Source of the DNA: CAVPTL01 sp963727235 | GTDB lineage: Bacteria; Actinomycetota; Thermoleophilia; Gaiellales; JAICJC01 | Direction: 5' to 3' | Length of the DNA stretch: 64,000 nucleotides | Assembly: GCA_963727235.1 (NCBI GenBank) | Contig: CAVSFZ010000018.1 | Coordinates: forward strand, 5,756-69,755 | Part shown: positions 42,045-50,433 of the stretch, piece after piece | How positions within the stretch are numbered: position 1 is the first letter of the stretch | How the letters are laid out: each line of letters begins with the position of its first letter | Notes under the pieces: generated by a model | What the model saw: only the letters and a program-made list of their open reading frames with translations | Databases searched by the model: none | What the model was told of the DNA's origin: nothing | Made by a program: the position numbers and the translations under genes

Positions 42045-42800
42045 ATGCCAGCACAGGCCTACCTCGGAAAACCGTGCGTCTGTCAACACCGGCTCGCAGT
42101 GTGTGATCAACGCTGCGTGGCAGACATGCTGGATACCACCTTCTATGTCGCATGCCTGAAGCTGACCGACCGCCGCTGCCTGGTGGTGGGCGCGGGTTCT
42201 GTCGCCCTGGAGAAGGTCGAAGGCCTGCTCGCATGCGATGCCCGCGTGCATGTGATCGCGCCCGATGTGATCCCCGAGATCGAGCAGCTGGCCGCCTCCG
42301 GCGACATCGAGCTGACCACCCGGCCGTTCCAGGCAGATGATCTCGACGGCCACTTCCTGGCGATTGCGGCCACCTCGTCGACCGACGTCAACGTGGCGGT
42401 GTTCGAGCAGGCCGAGGCCCGCTCGATGCTCTGCAACGTGGTGGATGTGCCGCCCCTGTGCAGCTTTATCCTGCCGGCCATCGTGCGCACCGGCCCGATC
42501 GCGATCGCGATCTCGACCGCGGGGGCAAGCCCGGCGCTGGCCAAGCGCATGAAGCGCGAGATCGCCGAGCTGTACGGCCCCTCCCACGCCGAGCTGGCCG
42601 GCATCCTCAACGACGTGCGCGGCTGGGCCAAGTCACAGCTGCCCACCTATGACGATCGCAAGCGGTTCTTCGAGGGCATCGTCAACGGCGACCCCGACCC
42701 GATCGTGCTGCTGCGCACAGGAGACCGCGCAGGGCTCGACGACCTCATCGCCCGGAGACAATCCGAGGCGCTGGCGGCGGTGGCGGCGCCGGCTACTTGA
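42045..42800 (+). CDS. Precorrin-2 dehydrogenase/sirohydrochlorin ferrochelatase-like (Met8/CysG N-terminal)
   Basis: 251 residues from ATG 42045. NAD-binding CLVVGAGSVALEKVEGLL follows the second Met (residue 28); NVVDVPPLCSFILPAIV and ISTAGASPALAKRMK are typical of SirC/Met8, which makes sirohaem. The start at 42045 has TACCAT seven bases upstream and no ribosome site exists before Met28. The extra 27 residues are unusual: MPAQAYLGKPCVCQHRLAVC and then DQRCVAD, with four cysteines. Stop overlaps the convergent infA gene. Confidence 0.85.
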   Translation: MPAQAYLGKPCVCQHRLAVCDQRCVADMLDTTFYVACLKLTDRRCLVVGAGSVALEKVEGLLACDARVHVIAPDVIPEIEQLAASGDIELTTRPFQADDLDGHFLAIAATSSTDVNVAVFEQAEARSMLCNVVDVPPLCSFILPAIVRTGPIAIAISTAGASPALAKRMKREIAELYGPSHAELAGILNDVRGWAKSQLPTYDDRKRFFEGIVNGDPDPIVLLRTGDRAGLDDLIARRQSEALAAVAAPAT

Positions 42801-43011
42801 AGCGATAGGTGATGCGACCGCGGGTGAGGTCGTACGGGGACAACTCCACCTTCACCCGATCGCCGGGCAGAATGCGGATGTAGTAGCGCCGCATCTTGCC
42901 GGAGATGTGTCCGAGCACCGAATGGCCGTTGTCGAGCTGGACACGGAACATCGTGTTGGGAAGGGCCTCTGTGACCTCGCCCTCTACCTCAATAGTCTCT
43001 TCCTTGACCAC
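42793..43011 (-). CDS. infA: Translation initiation factor IF-1
   Basis: 72 residues, OB fold, with EVEGEVTEALPNTMFRVQLD and GKMRRYYIRILPGDRVKVEL and the C-terminal LTRGRITYRFK, essentially the bacterial consensus. GTG start. It follows a cold-shock protein gene by 11 bases on the same strand instead of the usual ribosomal-protein cluster; the sequence is the normal chromosomal type. Confidence 0.97.
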   Translation of the reverse strand: MVKEETIEVEGEVTEALPNTMFRVQLDNGHSVLGHISGKMRRYYIRILPGDRVKVELSPYDLTRGRITYRFK

Positions 43012-43022
43012 GGAGTCCTCGG

Positions 43023-43229
43023 CTAGCCGACCACGCTGACGTTGGTGGCTTCCATTCCCTTGCGGCCTTCCTGGGCCTCGTACTCGACCTTCTGGCCCTC
43101 CTCGAGGTTACGGAATCCTGCGCCGGCGATGTTCGAGAAGTGGATAAAGAGATCGGCCCCGCCGTCGTCGGGCTGGATGAAGCCAAAGCCCTTCGCCTGC
43201 GAGAACCACTTGACTGTGCCAGTTGCCAT
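43023..43229 (-). CDS. Cold-shock protein
   Basis: 68 residues, CspA fold. RNA-binding motifs RNP1 KGFGFI (13-18) and RNP2 DLFIHFS (26-32). ATG 43229 is preceded by AGGAG at a proper distance; a longer frame starting at 43271 lies in the leader. A promoter with both boxes is visible upstream, giving a 5' leader of about 84 nt as is common for csp genes. Likely co-transcribed with infA. Confidence 0.95.
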   Translation of the reverse strand: MATGTVKWFSQAKGFGFIQPDDGGADLFIHFSNIAGAGFRNLEEGQKVEYEAQEGRKGMEATNVSVVG

Positions 43230-43320
43230 GGAGCACTCCTGGTCGGGGATGAGAACGACGCAGGACCGCACCTCACGAACCTTGCACGTTCATGGCCCGC
43301 TCATCGGGTCACAGCCGGAA

Positions 43321-43348
43321 AGTGTAGCGAGCGTGCCGAGAGTTGCAA
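43321..43348 (-). promoter_or_regulatory. Sigma-70-type promoter of csp-infA
   Basis: On the minus strand TTGCAA (43348-43343), a 16-base spacer and TACACT (43326-43321). It is one of the few promoters here with a recognisable -35. The expected start near 43313 leaves a leader of about 84 nt. Confidence 0.6.
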
Positions 43349-43349
43349 A

Positions 43350-46300
43350 CTACAAAATTTCGGGGCTCGCGGCGGCGTCCGGATTGGCCGCTTCGGGAGC
43401 GGCCGCAGCGCCGTTCTCCGAGGTCTGCGCGCCGTCTTCAAGCGGGCGCTTTCTGCCCCTCCCACGGCTGCGCCGACGGCGGTCGCGGCGGTCTGCAGAA
43501 ACCCCCACAGGCTCGCCTCGGGCGATCTTTCGCACCGCCCCCGGGCGAGAGTCGCGGGTCACCTTGCCGTCGGGCGCGGTCACCTCGAACTCAACCCGCA
43601 CCCTGCCTCGGACGCCGGCGCCCTTGAGCTGTGCCAGCACCCTGCGGGCGGCGTCATCGGCCAGCACGGTCGCCTCCTCGGTCGTGAGCGGCAGTCCCAG
43701 CCCTGCACCGTCGACGTCGATCCGAGCGATCCGGTCGCTTTTTTCGGGCTCGTTCAAGAGCTTGGCCACGGACACCTGCAGCGGCTCCTTCTCGGCCGCA
43801 GCTGCCCGCACCTCGATCGCGGTCGCATACCGCTCCTCGTCTCCATTGAGGCGCCACCGAATCGGCTGGTCGGAGCCCAGCCGCTCGACCACCACCGCGT
43901 CGGCGTCGTCTCGCAGCCGCACTGCAACCGCCGGTGCGATCTCGATCTCGAGCCCCGACTCGGCCTTGCTGATGGGCACCGCCGGCGGGGTGGATCCCAC
44001 CACCGCACCGTTGAACGAGACCGTCTGGGCGCGCTCGGTCTCTGCCTTTCGCTTGGACCGCTTGCCCGACTTGGCCCGCGGCATCGGCGCCGGGATGTTG
44101 GAACCGAGCGCCGCCGCCAGCCGCTGCGGATCCTTCGACAGCTCCTGCCGGGTGAGCTCCACCATCCGCTCGGCGGCCGAGCCGCGCCGGGGAGAAGCGA
44201 CCGCCAGCAGCGCCGCCCCGGCCTCCAGCGGTGCCGCCCGGGCGATCTGCGCCAGACGCACCGCCGCCTCGGCGTGGGCGTGCTCTGAGCCGGCGCCGGC
44301 GAGCGCGCCCAGCAGGCTGCGTCCATCGGTGATGTGCGACCCGGCAAAGCGGTATTGGTGGTCGCGCGCGGCCCGTGCCAGCTGCCACGTCCACGACACG
44401 ATCCGATCGGCCGGCGCCTCGATCTTGCCGTCGCCCATCGCCAGCAGCAACACCCGAGAGCCCTGCCCTCGATCCTGCTGCCAGGTGGGCGCCGCCTCGA
44501 CCAGCCGGCAGGCCATCGCAAACGTTGTCTGACTCGGGCGCTGCGCGGCCAGATCGCCGAGCGCGGTCAGCCGCAGCCGGCGGTGGCGATTCTCGGCCGC
44601 GCAGGTGTAGAGGAAGAGCTCGCGCGACTCGGGCTGGAGCGCGGCGATCCGTTCGGCCAGGTTGTTGACGTCCGACGGGGTCACCGACCGGGCGGCCACC
44701 ACCGCCCAGGCACGCTGCTCGTCCAGGGCCAGCTTGGAGGCATCCACGAGCTTCCACTGATTTGCGATCACCGCGATCCTGCGCTCGGGATCGTCGGATA
44801 CCGGGACGATCCAGGCCTGCTCCTTGATGATCGGCTTGGCCGGTTTGCGCCGCCGGCGGCGACGATTGGGCGGCGGTGTGACCAGGCCCCCGGGCCGGTA
44901 GGCGTCCACGTTCAAGAGCGAGTGCAGGGTCACGGTGCGCTCGGTGTGGGGCGCACCGGCCTCGGCGAAATCGACCACGATGCCGGCTTCCTTGCGGCGA
45001 TGCAGCCGCATGATCCGCCCCACTCGCTGCTGGTACACGCGGCGGCTGGCGGTCGGGGCGAGGTGCATGCACACCGTCGCCCTGGGCGCGTTCCAGCCCT
45101 CGGCCAGCAGCTGGGCATTGACCAGCACGTCGATATCGCCGCGATCGTAGGCGGCCAGCGTCTCGGCCAGCTCGCGGGGAGGCGTGCGGCCGGAGACGGC
45201 GGCAGCCTTCATGCCGATCGCACGCATGGCGGCGGCCACCCGGCCGGCGTGCTCGACACCGGCGGCATACACGATCCCGGGGGTGTCTCCGAACCGGCTC
45301 TGGTACAGGTCTGCCGCAGCCAGGTTGAGAGGATCCAGGTCGAGCGCCGCGGCCAGCTGGCCCTGGTCGAAGTCTCCGCCCACGATGTCCACGTTTCGCA
45401 CCGAGGCGATCGGCCGTACCCGCACACACCGAAGCGGCGCCACCACTCCCCGGCGGACGGCTTCGCCCAGTGGGAAGTCGGCGACCTCGGCGGGGAACAC
45501 GTCCGCCACATGCTTTTGCAGGAGCTGGTCGGTGGCGGTCATGCCGATGTAGACCGGCTCGTTGAAGGCTCGGATGGTGGCCGCGGTCTTCTCGCCCAGG
45601 GCGGTGTGGGCCTCGTCGCAGACGACCACGCCGTAGACGTCGGTGCGCAGATCGCCGGAGTGCTTGATGAACCACGAGTAGGTGTTGATCGTGAGCGGCT
45701 GGACGTCGGGCTGCGGCTCGCCGCGCAGGACGGGAGGCGTCAAGCGCTCGCCGTACCCCTCCTTGGTCAGATCGCGGGTGAACTGGTCGACCAGCAGCCG
45801 GCGGTGGGTGAGGATGAGCACGCCGGTGGAACGCGCGGCCTCGACAAACCCTGCCGCGGCGATCGTCTTGCCGGAGGCGGTCGGGTGCTTGAACCGGTAG
45901 CGGCGGCGGGCGCCGGGATCCGGCGGCGGCGGTTCGTCGCCGTTGAGCTCATCATCGACGTCGTCGAGGGCGACCACAGCAGGATCGGCTGCCACCAGCT
46001 GGACGCCGCTCGCGGGCTCGTCCTGCGCGCCATCCTCGTCGTCGTCCTCGTCGTCCTCGTCGTTCTCGAACTCGTCTTCATCCTCGTCGTAGTCGTCTTC
46101 GAACTCCTCGTCGTCCTCGACCACCTCGGCGAGCTCGATCTCACCGGTCTCGTCGTCGTCGTCTTCCTCGACGCCGTTCTCGTCGGGCTCGACCCGCTGC
46201 AGATCGCCGATCAGCGCGGCCAGCTGCCCGGCCAGCGCGTCCACCTGGTGGCGCCGCAGCGTGGTGCCCGAGGCGAGCTTTGGCTGGGACTCCGAGAGCA

Positions 46301-46526
46301 CTCGCTCCAGCCCCAGCACGAGCGCGTAGTCGCGCCGCCATTCGAAGCTCGGATAGAGCGCGCCGACGTTGATCTGCTCGAGCGCGGCATCGAGCGCGGC
46401 TCGGCGTACCGTGCCCGTCGCAAGTGCGACGGCGGCATCCTCACCATCGTGCAGAAACGGCTCGCCACTCCATGCAGCTGCGGATTCGGCGGCCGCTTCA
46501 AGGTCAGCCTCGAAGCGAAGTGTCAT
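43350..46526 (-). CDS. Large SF2 DEAD/DEAH helicase with internal acidic insertion
   Basis: 1058 residues. Helicase core: TTLRRHQVDAL (about 88-98), Walker A HPTASGKT (214-221), DEAH in VVCDEAHTALG (304-307), GMTATDQLLQKHVADVF and, in the second lobe, QRVGRIMRLHRR. An Asp/Glu-rich stretch (about 113-170) separates the Q-like motif from Walker A. The C-terminal half (from about 560) is unrecognised and ends in an Arg-rich tail (RRDRRRRSRGRGRKRP) and Ala-rich end. It resembles UvrB/restriction-type helicases but no methylase or specificity gene is near. Role unknown. Confidence 0.85.
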   Translation of the reverse strand: MTLRFEADLEAAAESAAAWSGEPFLHDGEDAAVALATGTVRRAALDAALEQINVGALYPSFEWRRDYALVLGLERVLSESQPKLASGTTLRRHQVDALAGQLAALIGDLQRVEPDENGVEEDDDDETGEIELAEVVEDDEEFEDDYDEDEDEFENDEDDEDDDEDGAQDEPASGVQLVAADPAVVALDDVDDELNGDEPPPPDPGARRRYRFKHPTASGKTIAAAGFVEAARSTGVLILTHRRLLVDQFTRDLTKEGYGERLTPPVLRGEPQPDVQPLTINTYSWFIKHSGDLRTDVYGVVVCDEAHTALGEKTAATIRAFNEPVYIGMTATDQLLQKHVADVFPAEVADFPLGEAVRRGVVAPLRCVRVRPIASVRNVDIVGGDFDQGQLAAALDLDPLNLAAADLYQSRFGDTPGIVYAAGVEHAGRVAAAMRAIGMKAAAVSGRTPPRELAETLAAYDRGDIDVLVNAQLLAEGWNAPRATVCMHLAPTASRRVYQQRVGRIMRLHRRKEAGIVVDFAEAGAPHTERTVTLHSLLNVDAYRPGGLVTPPPNRRRRRRKPAKPIIKEQAWIVPVSDDPERRIAVIANQWKLVDASKLALDEQRAWAVVAARSVTPSDVNNLAERIAALQPESRELFLYTCAAENRHRRLRLTALGDLAAQRPSQTTFAMACRLVEAAPTWQQDRGQGSRVLLLAMGDGKIEAPADRIVSWTWQLARAARDHQYRFAGSHITDGRSLLGALAGAGSEHAHAEAAVRLAQIARAAPLEAGAALLAVASPRRGSAAERMVELTRQELSKDPQRLAAALGSNIPAPMPRAKSGKRSKRKAETERAQTVSFNGAVVGSTPPAVPISKAESGLEIEIAPAVAVRLRDDADAVVVERLGSDQPIRWRLNGDEERYATAIEVRAAAAEKEPLQVSVAKLLNEPEKSDRIARIDVDGAGLGLPLTTEEATVLADDAARRVLAQLKGAGVRGRVRVEFEVTAPDGKVTRDSRPGAVRKIARGEPVGVSADRRDRRRRSRGRGRKRPLEDGAQTSENGAAAAPEAANPDAAASPEIL

Positions 46527-46607
46527 GTGGTCTGGTGTGGCTGCGGGCTTTTTGGGCGCCGACCCTCGGCGACACCAGCAGTCGAAACGCAGTCTACTGT
46601 ATTTTCC

Positions 46608-47402
46608 TCAAGCGGGCGAGGTCAGTGCCGTCGCAACCAGCAGTTGCAGCGGTCGGTGGAGGTCGGGGGCCGAGGCGACCACGCCCGAGTCGCTCGACTC
46701 CACGATCGGTTCGAGCGGCGAGACCGTTCCTCCCGCCTCGGTCACCAGAAGCTCTCCGGCGGCCCTGTCCCACAGCTTCAGCGGCACCTCGTAGAAGCCG
46801 TCAATCCGCCCCGCGGCCACCCATGCAAGATCCAGCGCCGCAGACCCGCCCCGGCGCACGTCGCGCACACGCGTGAGCAGGTGGTCGACCGCCCGGGCCT
46901 GCACCTCGCGCGCCTCGGCGCCGTACGAGAACCCCGTCGCCACCAGCGCCCGCTCGGGCAGCACCGCATCGGACACCGCGATCGGCCGGCCGTTGAGGGT
47001 GGCACCGCCGCCCCGGGTGGCCGCGAACATCTCGTCTCGGGTGGGGTCGTACACCACCGCCGAGAGCCACCCGTCCGCGTCCTCGACGGCGATCGAGACC
47101 GCCCACACTGGCACGCCGTACAGGTAGTTGGTGGTGCCGTCGAGTGGATCCAGCACCCAGCGAAGCCCCGAGCTGCCCCGCTCCGCGCCGGATTCCTCGG
47201 CCAGGACGGCGTCCTCGGGCCGCTCACGCGCGAGCGTCTCGAGCAGCAGCGCCTCGGAATCACGGTCGGCGTCGGAGACCAGATCGATCGGCGTCGACTT
47301 GGTGTCCAGGCCGCTCACCGGCCCGCGGAAGCGCTCCAGCAGCAGCGCCCCGCAGCTCCGGGCCATCTCCACCGACAGCTGATGAATACCGTCGCGATCC
47401 AC
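46608..47402 (-). CDS. Inositol monophosphatase family protein
   Basis: 264 residues. Li+-sensitive phosphatase motifs: EE (69-70) in LAEESGAE, WVLDPLDGTTNY (83-94) and the C-terminal LWDRAAGELLVTEAGG. In actinobacteria such enzymes dephosphorylate inositol-1-phosphate or histidinol-phosphate. GTG 47402 is chosen because TACACT lies exactly six bases upstream; a longer frame to 47615 reads through non-conserved sequence. Confidence 0.9.
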   Translation of the reverse strand: MDRDGIHQLSVEMARSCGALLLERFRGPVSGLDTKSTPIDLVSDADRDSEALLLETLARERPEDAVLAEESGAERGSSGLRWVLDPLDGTTNYLYGVPVWAVSIAVEDADGWLSAVVYDPTRDEMFAATRGGGATLNGRPIAVSDAVLPERALVATGFSYGAEAREVQARAVDHLLTRVRDVRRGGSAALDLAWVAAGRIDGFYEVPLKLWDRAAGELLVTEAGGTVSPLEPIVESSDSGVVASAPDLHRPLQLLVATALTSPA

Positions 47403-47509
47403 CGCGGCAGTGTACGCGGCTCGCGCCGACCGGTGAACACTCTGAGAATTGTGTGGAAAATTCCTGCAAACATCTGGAAATTCGGAACTGGTCCAGGCAC
47501 ACTTGTGGG

Positions 47510-47650
47510 GTGGGCAAGATGATCCGGAAACTGCGTGATCGGCGCCGTGATCGGCAACTCGCACGCGAGCTCGAGCTGCGTTATCGCGACCAGCTCGACC
47601 AGCGGGCGGTGGCATCGGTGCAAATGACCGACGAGCTGCGACACGACTGA
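47510..47650 (+). CDS. Small basic/charged hypothetical protein
   Basis: 46 codons from GTG 47510: VGKMIRKLRDRRRDRQLARE, then ELELRYRDQLDQ and a short tail. It is highly charged and probably one long helix. CACACT lies six bases before the GTG, a weak version of the leaderless promoter, which is the main support for coding. No family recognised. Confidence 0.4.
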   Translation: MGKMIRKLRDRRRDRQLARELELRYRDQLDQRAVASVQMTDELRHD

Positions 47651-47672
47651 CCCGGGTCGATAGGATCCGGCG

Positions 47673-48140
47673 ATGTCACGGCTGGCGTACGCCCGACTCT
47701 CGGACACCCTGTTGGGTGGTCCCATGCCATACACCGAACGGCACGTCCGAGCGCTGTCCGACGAAGGCGTGACCGCCGTCATCAACCTCTGCGAGGACCG
47801 CGAGTACTGGGACGGTGAGCGCGATCTGATGGACGCGCAGTACGGTCAGGCGGGCATCATCGAGCACCGCTTGGCGGTGACAGACGGGGCGACGGTACCC
47901 GACGAGGTGCTCGACCACGCGGTCACGGTCGCCGCCACCGGGGCGACCGTGTATGTCCACTGCCGTGGCGGACGCGAACGATCGGCCACGGTGTGCGCCG
48001 CCATCGTCGCCCGTAGTGAGCGCCTGAGCGCGGCCGAGGCGATCGATCGAGCGATGGCTGCCAACCCGGTGTTCAAGCCGCTGCCGTGGCAGATCGAGGG
48101 ACTCGAGCGGTGGGCCGCCGAGCCCTCCGGCCGATCATGA
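47673..48140 (+). CDS. Dual-specificity/tyrosine phosphatase-like protein
   Basis: 155 residues, cysteine-based phosphatase fold. P-loop HCRGGRERS with nucleophile Cys97 and Arg103 (CX5R), general acid probably Asp71. Small stand-alone DSPs of this type are found in many bacteria; substrates are unknown. TAGGAT (47661-47666) is six bases before ATG. The end overlaps the convergent O-antigen ligase-like gene by six bases. Confidence 0.88.
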   Translation: MSRLAYARLSDTLLGGPMPYTERHVRALSDEGVTAVINLCEDREYWDGERDLMDAQYGQAGIIEHRLAVTDGATVPDEVLDHAVTVAATGATVYVHCRGGRERSATVCAAIVARSERLSAAEAIDRAMAANPVFKPLPWQIEGLERWAAEPSGRS

Positions 48141-50012
48141 GAACGGCGGCACGACCACCCGCAGCCTGAGCGGAGAATGCGGTGCCAGCAGCCGCGCACG
48201 ATGCAGCGCCTTGCGGGCTGTGACCATGTCACCGGCGCGCGCCGCGGCCAGGTATTCGACCTGCCAGCCCACCCAGAAGCGTGGCTCGGTGGCAACCGCC
48301 AGGCGGGCGTCGGCCAACGCCGCCTGAGCGTCACCGGCGGCAAGTTCCGCACGGGCGCGCGCGAGCGCGGGCCGGCTCGACAGGCGATCGAACTGGGCCG
48401 CTCGGTCGGCGTCGTCGAGCGCCTGCGCCAGCGGCGCTGTCAGAGAGGCTGTGAGGTAGTGCTGGGCGATTGCCGCCGGGGCCACCACCAGCAGCGCGAC
48501 GGCCAGCGCGGCGACGATCACGACGGTCGAGACGATCCTCCGCCGCTCACGTTCCTCGGCCGGCGCGAGCCCCGCAAGCGCGACTCCCGATAGCACCATC
48601 GCAGGCAGGCCGACGGCGGTCATATGCCACACCCAGTCCAGGGATGTGTGCACGCAGAAGTAGGTGATGCCCGCGGCCAGCCCTGCCGCCATCATGTGCT
48701 CGGTGCCGGCGTCCTCGGAGGTACGCACCACCACCGCCGCTGCCAGCGGCAGCCCAACCCCGGCAATCAACAGCAATCCGCCGGCGATGCCGAGGGTGGC
48801 GAGCAGCTCGAGCGGCTCGCTGTGCGCCTGCCGTGGCTGGGCCGCGGATCGTCCCAGCCGGTCGTAGGCCGCCCCGAAGCTGCCGGCACCGACACCGTCA
48901 ATGGGACGTTGATGAAACGTGATCACCGCCACTCGCCACAGGTCGAACCTGCCGCCGCCGACCGAATCGAACCGGGTGTCGACATCGGTCGGATTGCCTT
49001 CGTACACAAACGCATGCCACTGATGCTGCAGCCAGTCCTCGGGCTTGGTGTCCGAGCGAAGCAGCTGCGCACCGGCGGCGACGACCACGACCACCAGCAC
49101 GAGCGCCGTGATCCACGAGACAGCTGAGCCGGCGACTCGTCCGGCGAGCCATCGCTCGCACACCACTGCCACCAGCACGCCCGCCAGCCCGGCCGTAGCC
49201 ACCACCATCACCGCCCGGCCGGTGGCATGGATCTGCGTCGTTGCGGCTGCCGGGAACGCCCCGTTGAGGGCATCCCACTCCGCTGTGATCGCGGCTGCGA
49301 TCACCACGGCCAGCCACGCGCCGGCGAGCCCCCGGGGCGAGACGGCGATGAACACGATGCCCGAGATGACCAGGGCGACCAGCGCAGCCCGAGCCTCGGT
49401 CGGAATCACGATGGCCGCGGTCGCCCCCGCACCCGCAGCCGCAGCCGCACGCAACGGCAACCGGCGGTCATGATCGCATGCAACCGCCGCCAGTGGCCAG
49501 GTGCCGATGGCGGCGACGGCCGCGATCCCGCCGCCGTAGCCGATCGATCCCACCAGCCGGCCCAGGCCGAACAGCGACCCCGGGTCGCTTTGGAGCAGCA
49601 TCCGCAGGGCCAGCACGGCGGCGATCAGCGCCGACCCGGCGCCCACCGCCAGCATCAGCCACCGGCGCAGCCGCTCGTCGGCGGCGGCGATCACCGCGGT
49701 TGCCATCACGGCGGCGTACACGAGTGTGCGGCCGGATTCGACCAGAGCCGCCTGCGGCCAGGCAGCCCAGGCGATCGACACCAGGCCGAGGCAGCCGAGC
49801 CCGACCAGCGCGACCGGCGCCGACAGCTGCCACGCCGACAGGTTCCGGCCGGGCCCGAGCACCACCGCCGCCACAAACGCCAGCAGGCACACCACCCCGG
49901 CTACGCCCCAGCCGTCGACCGCGTACCCGCCGCCCTGAAATGCAAGCCATGCACCGGCGGCCACAGGGACGAGCGCAGGCACCACCCTGAGGGTGTCGGT
50001 TTGGCGAAACAC
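48135..50012 (-). CDS. O-antigen ligase/Wzy-like membrane protein with C-terminal TPR region
   Basis: 625 residues with about 12 transmembrane segments. The Wzy_C block is clear: FDLWRVAVITFHQRPIDGVG, then GSFGAAYDRLGR and the His-containing QAHSEPLELLATLGIAGGLL in the large loop, typical of O-antigen ligases and related polysaccharide polymerases. The soluble tail (about 540-625) looks like tetratricopeptide helices. It may act on a surface glycan; no glycan cluster surrounds it. TAAGGT (complement of 50019-50024) is six bases before the GTG start. Confidence 0.85.
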   Translation of the reverse strand: MFRQTDTLRVVPALVPVAAGAWLAFQGGGYAVDGWGVAGVVCLLAFVAAVVLGPGRNLSAWQLSAPVALVGLGCLGLVSIAWAAWPQAALVESGRTLVYAAVMATAVIAAADERLRRWLMLAVGAGSALIAAVLALRMLLQSDPGSLFGLGRLVGSIGYGGGIAAVAAIGTWPLAAVACDHDRRLPLRAAAAAGAGATAAIVIPTEARAALVALVISGIVFIAVSPRGLAGAWLAVVIAAAITAEWDALNGAFPAAATTQIHATGRAVMVVATAGLAGVLVAVVCERWLAGRVAGSAVSWITALVLVVVVVAAGAQLLRSDTKPEDWLQHQWHAFVYEGNPTDVDTRFDSVGGGRFDLWRVAVITFHQRPIDGVGAGSFGAAYDRLGRSAAQPRQAHSEPLELLATLGIAGGLLLIAGVGLPLAAAVVVRTSEDAGTEHMMAAGLAAGITYFCVHTSLDWVWHMTAVGLPAMVLSGVALAGLAPAEERERRRIVSTVVIVAALAVALLVVAPAAIAQHYLTASLTAPLAQALDDADRAAQFDRLSSRPALARARAELAAGDAQAALADARLAVATEPRFWVGWQVEYLAAARAGDMVTARKALHRARLLAPHSPLRLRVVVPPFS

Positions 50013-50065
50013 TGCGACACCTTACGGCACGCCAAAGCTTCCAGAAATTGGAGTAGACTCGGCCG

Positions 50066-50199
50066 CGAAACGCTCGCGATGTCTCCAGCCACATAAAACT
50101 GTGCGGCAGCCGGTACTGGACCCACCGGAGGAGACACGTTGTCCGGCGGCCCACCGGACAGCTTGTAGACGAGGCCGCTTCAGCCGAAGCGGCCTCGTC
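50066..50199 (+). ncRNA. Candidate structured RNA ending in a terminator
   Basis: A TAGACT box (50054-50059) would start RNA near 50066. Predicted pairings: TGTCTCC (50080-50086) with GGAGACA (50130-50136), enclosing CACA-loop-TGTG (50090-50103) and CCGGT-loop-ACCGG (50110-50128), a three-way junction; then TGTCCGG/CCGGACA (50140-50160); then a 14-bp terminator-like hairpin (50168-50199). No ORF fits. It matches no riboswitch class that I recognise. The next gene starts at 50434, beyond two REPs, so it may be a stand-alone small RNA. Confidence 0.45.
50168..50199. terminator. Strong hairpin terminator
   Basis: Perfect 14-bp stem GACGAGGCCGCTTC (50168-50181) / GAAGCGGCCTCGTC (50186-50199) with loop AGCC. 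No T-run. It ends the candidate RNA and lies 18 bases before REP R8. Confidence 0.75.
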
Positions 50200-50216
50200 T
50201 CCACGTCCGCTGTGTG

Positions 50217-50247
50217 GTGAATAACGGTGCCTGGCACCGTTATTCAC
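50217..50247. repeat. REP palindrome R8 (C arms)
   Basis: Perfect palindrome: arm GTGAATAACGGTGCC, central T. It lies in the 420-bp gap between the O-antigen ligase-like gene and the gene at 50434, and has R9 ten bases further on in the same orientation. Confidence 0.9.
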
Positions 50248-50257
50248 CCGCCATGCC

Positions 50258-50300
50258 CAGGGATGAATAATTGGTGCCTGGCACCAATTATTCATCCCTG
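50258..50300. repeat. REP palindrome R9 (TT arms, longest copy)
   Basis: Perfect 43-nt palindrome with arms CAGGGATGAATAATTGGTGCC split by a central T (the arm is GGGATGAATAA plus TTGGTGCC with CA outside). It starts with ATGAATAA where the other copies have GTGAATAA, with the matching change on the other arm. Confidence 0.9.
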
Positions 50301-50433
50301 CCAACGCCCTCCAGGCGCAGGCCGTTGGGGCACAGATCCGACGGGCCAGCCAGGCCGTACCCGATCTGAGGTATTTCACCACTTATGACTCAAGCGCCGC
50401 GGGTGGAGCGGCGATGAATGGGGAGAGCTTCGT

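Noticed and set aside
44334..47522. A 1062-codon open frame on the plus strand
   Set aside because: It is antisense to the large SF2 helicase and the IMPase; the product is rich in Arg/His/Gly without motifs, a GC-content shadow of the real genes.
50049..50060. TTGGAGTAGACT as a complete -35/-10 promoter
   Set aside because: The two hexamers overlap instead of being 16-18 bases apart; only the TAGACT part is used as a possible -10.
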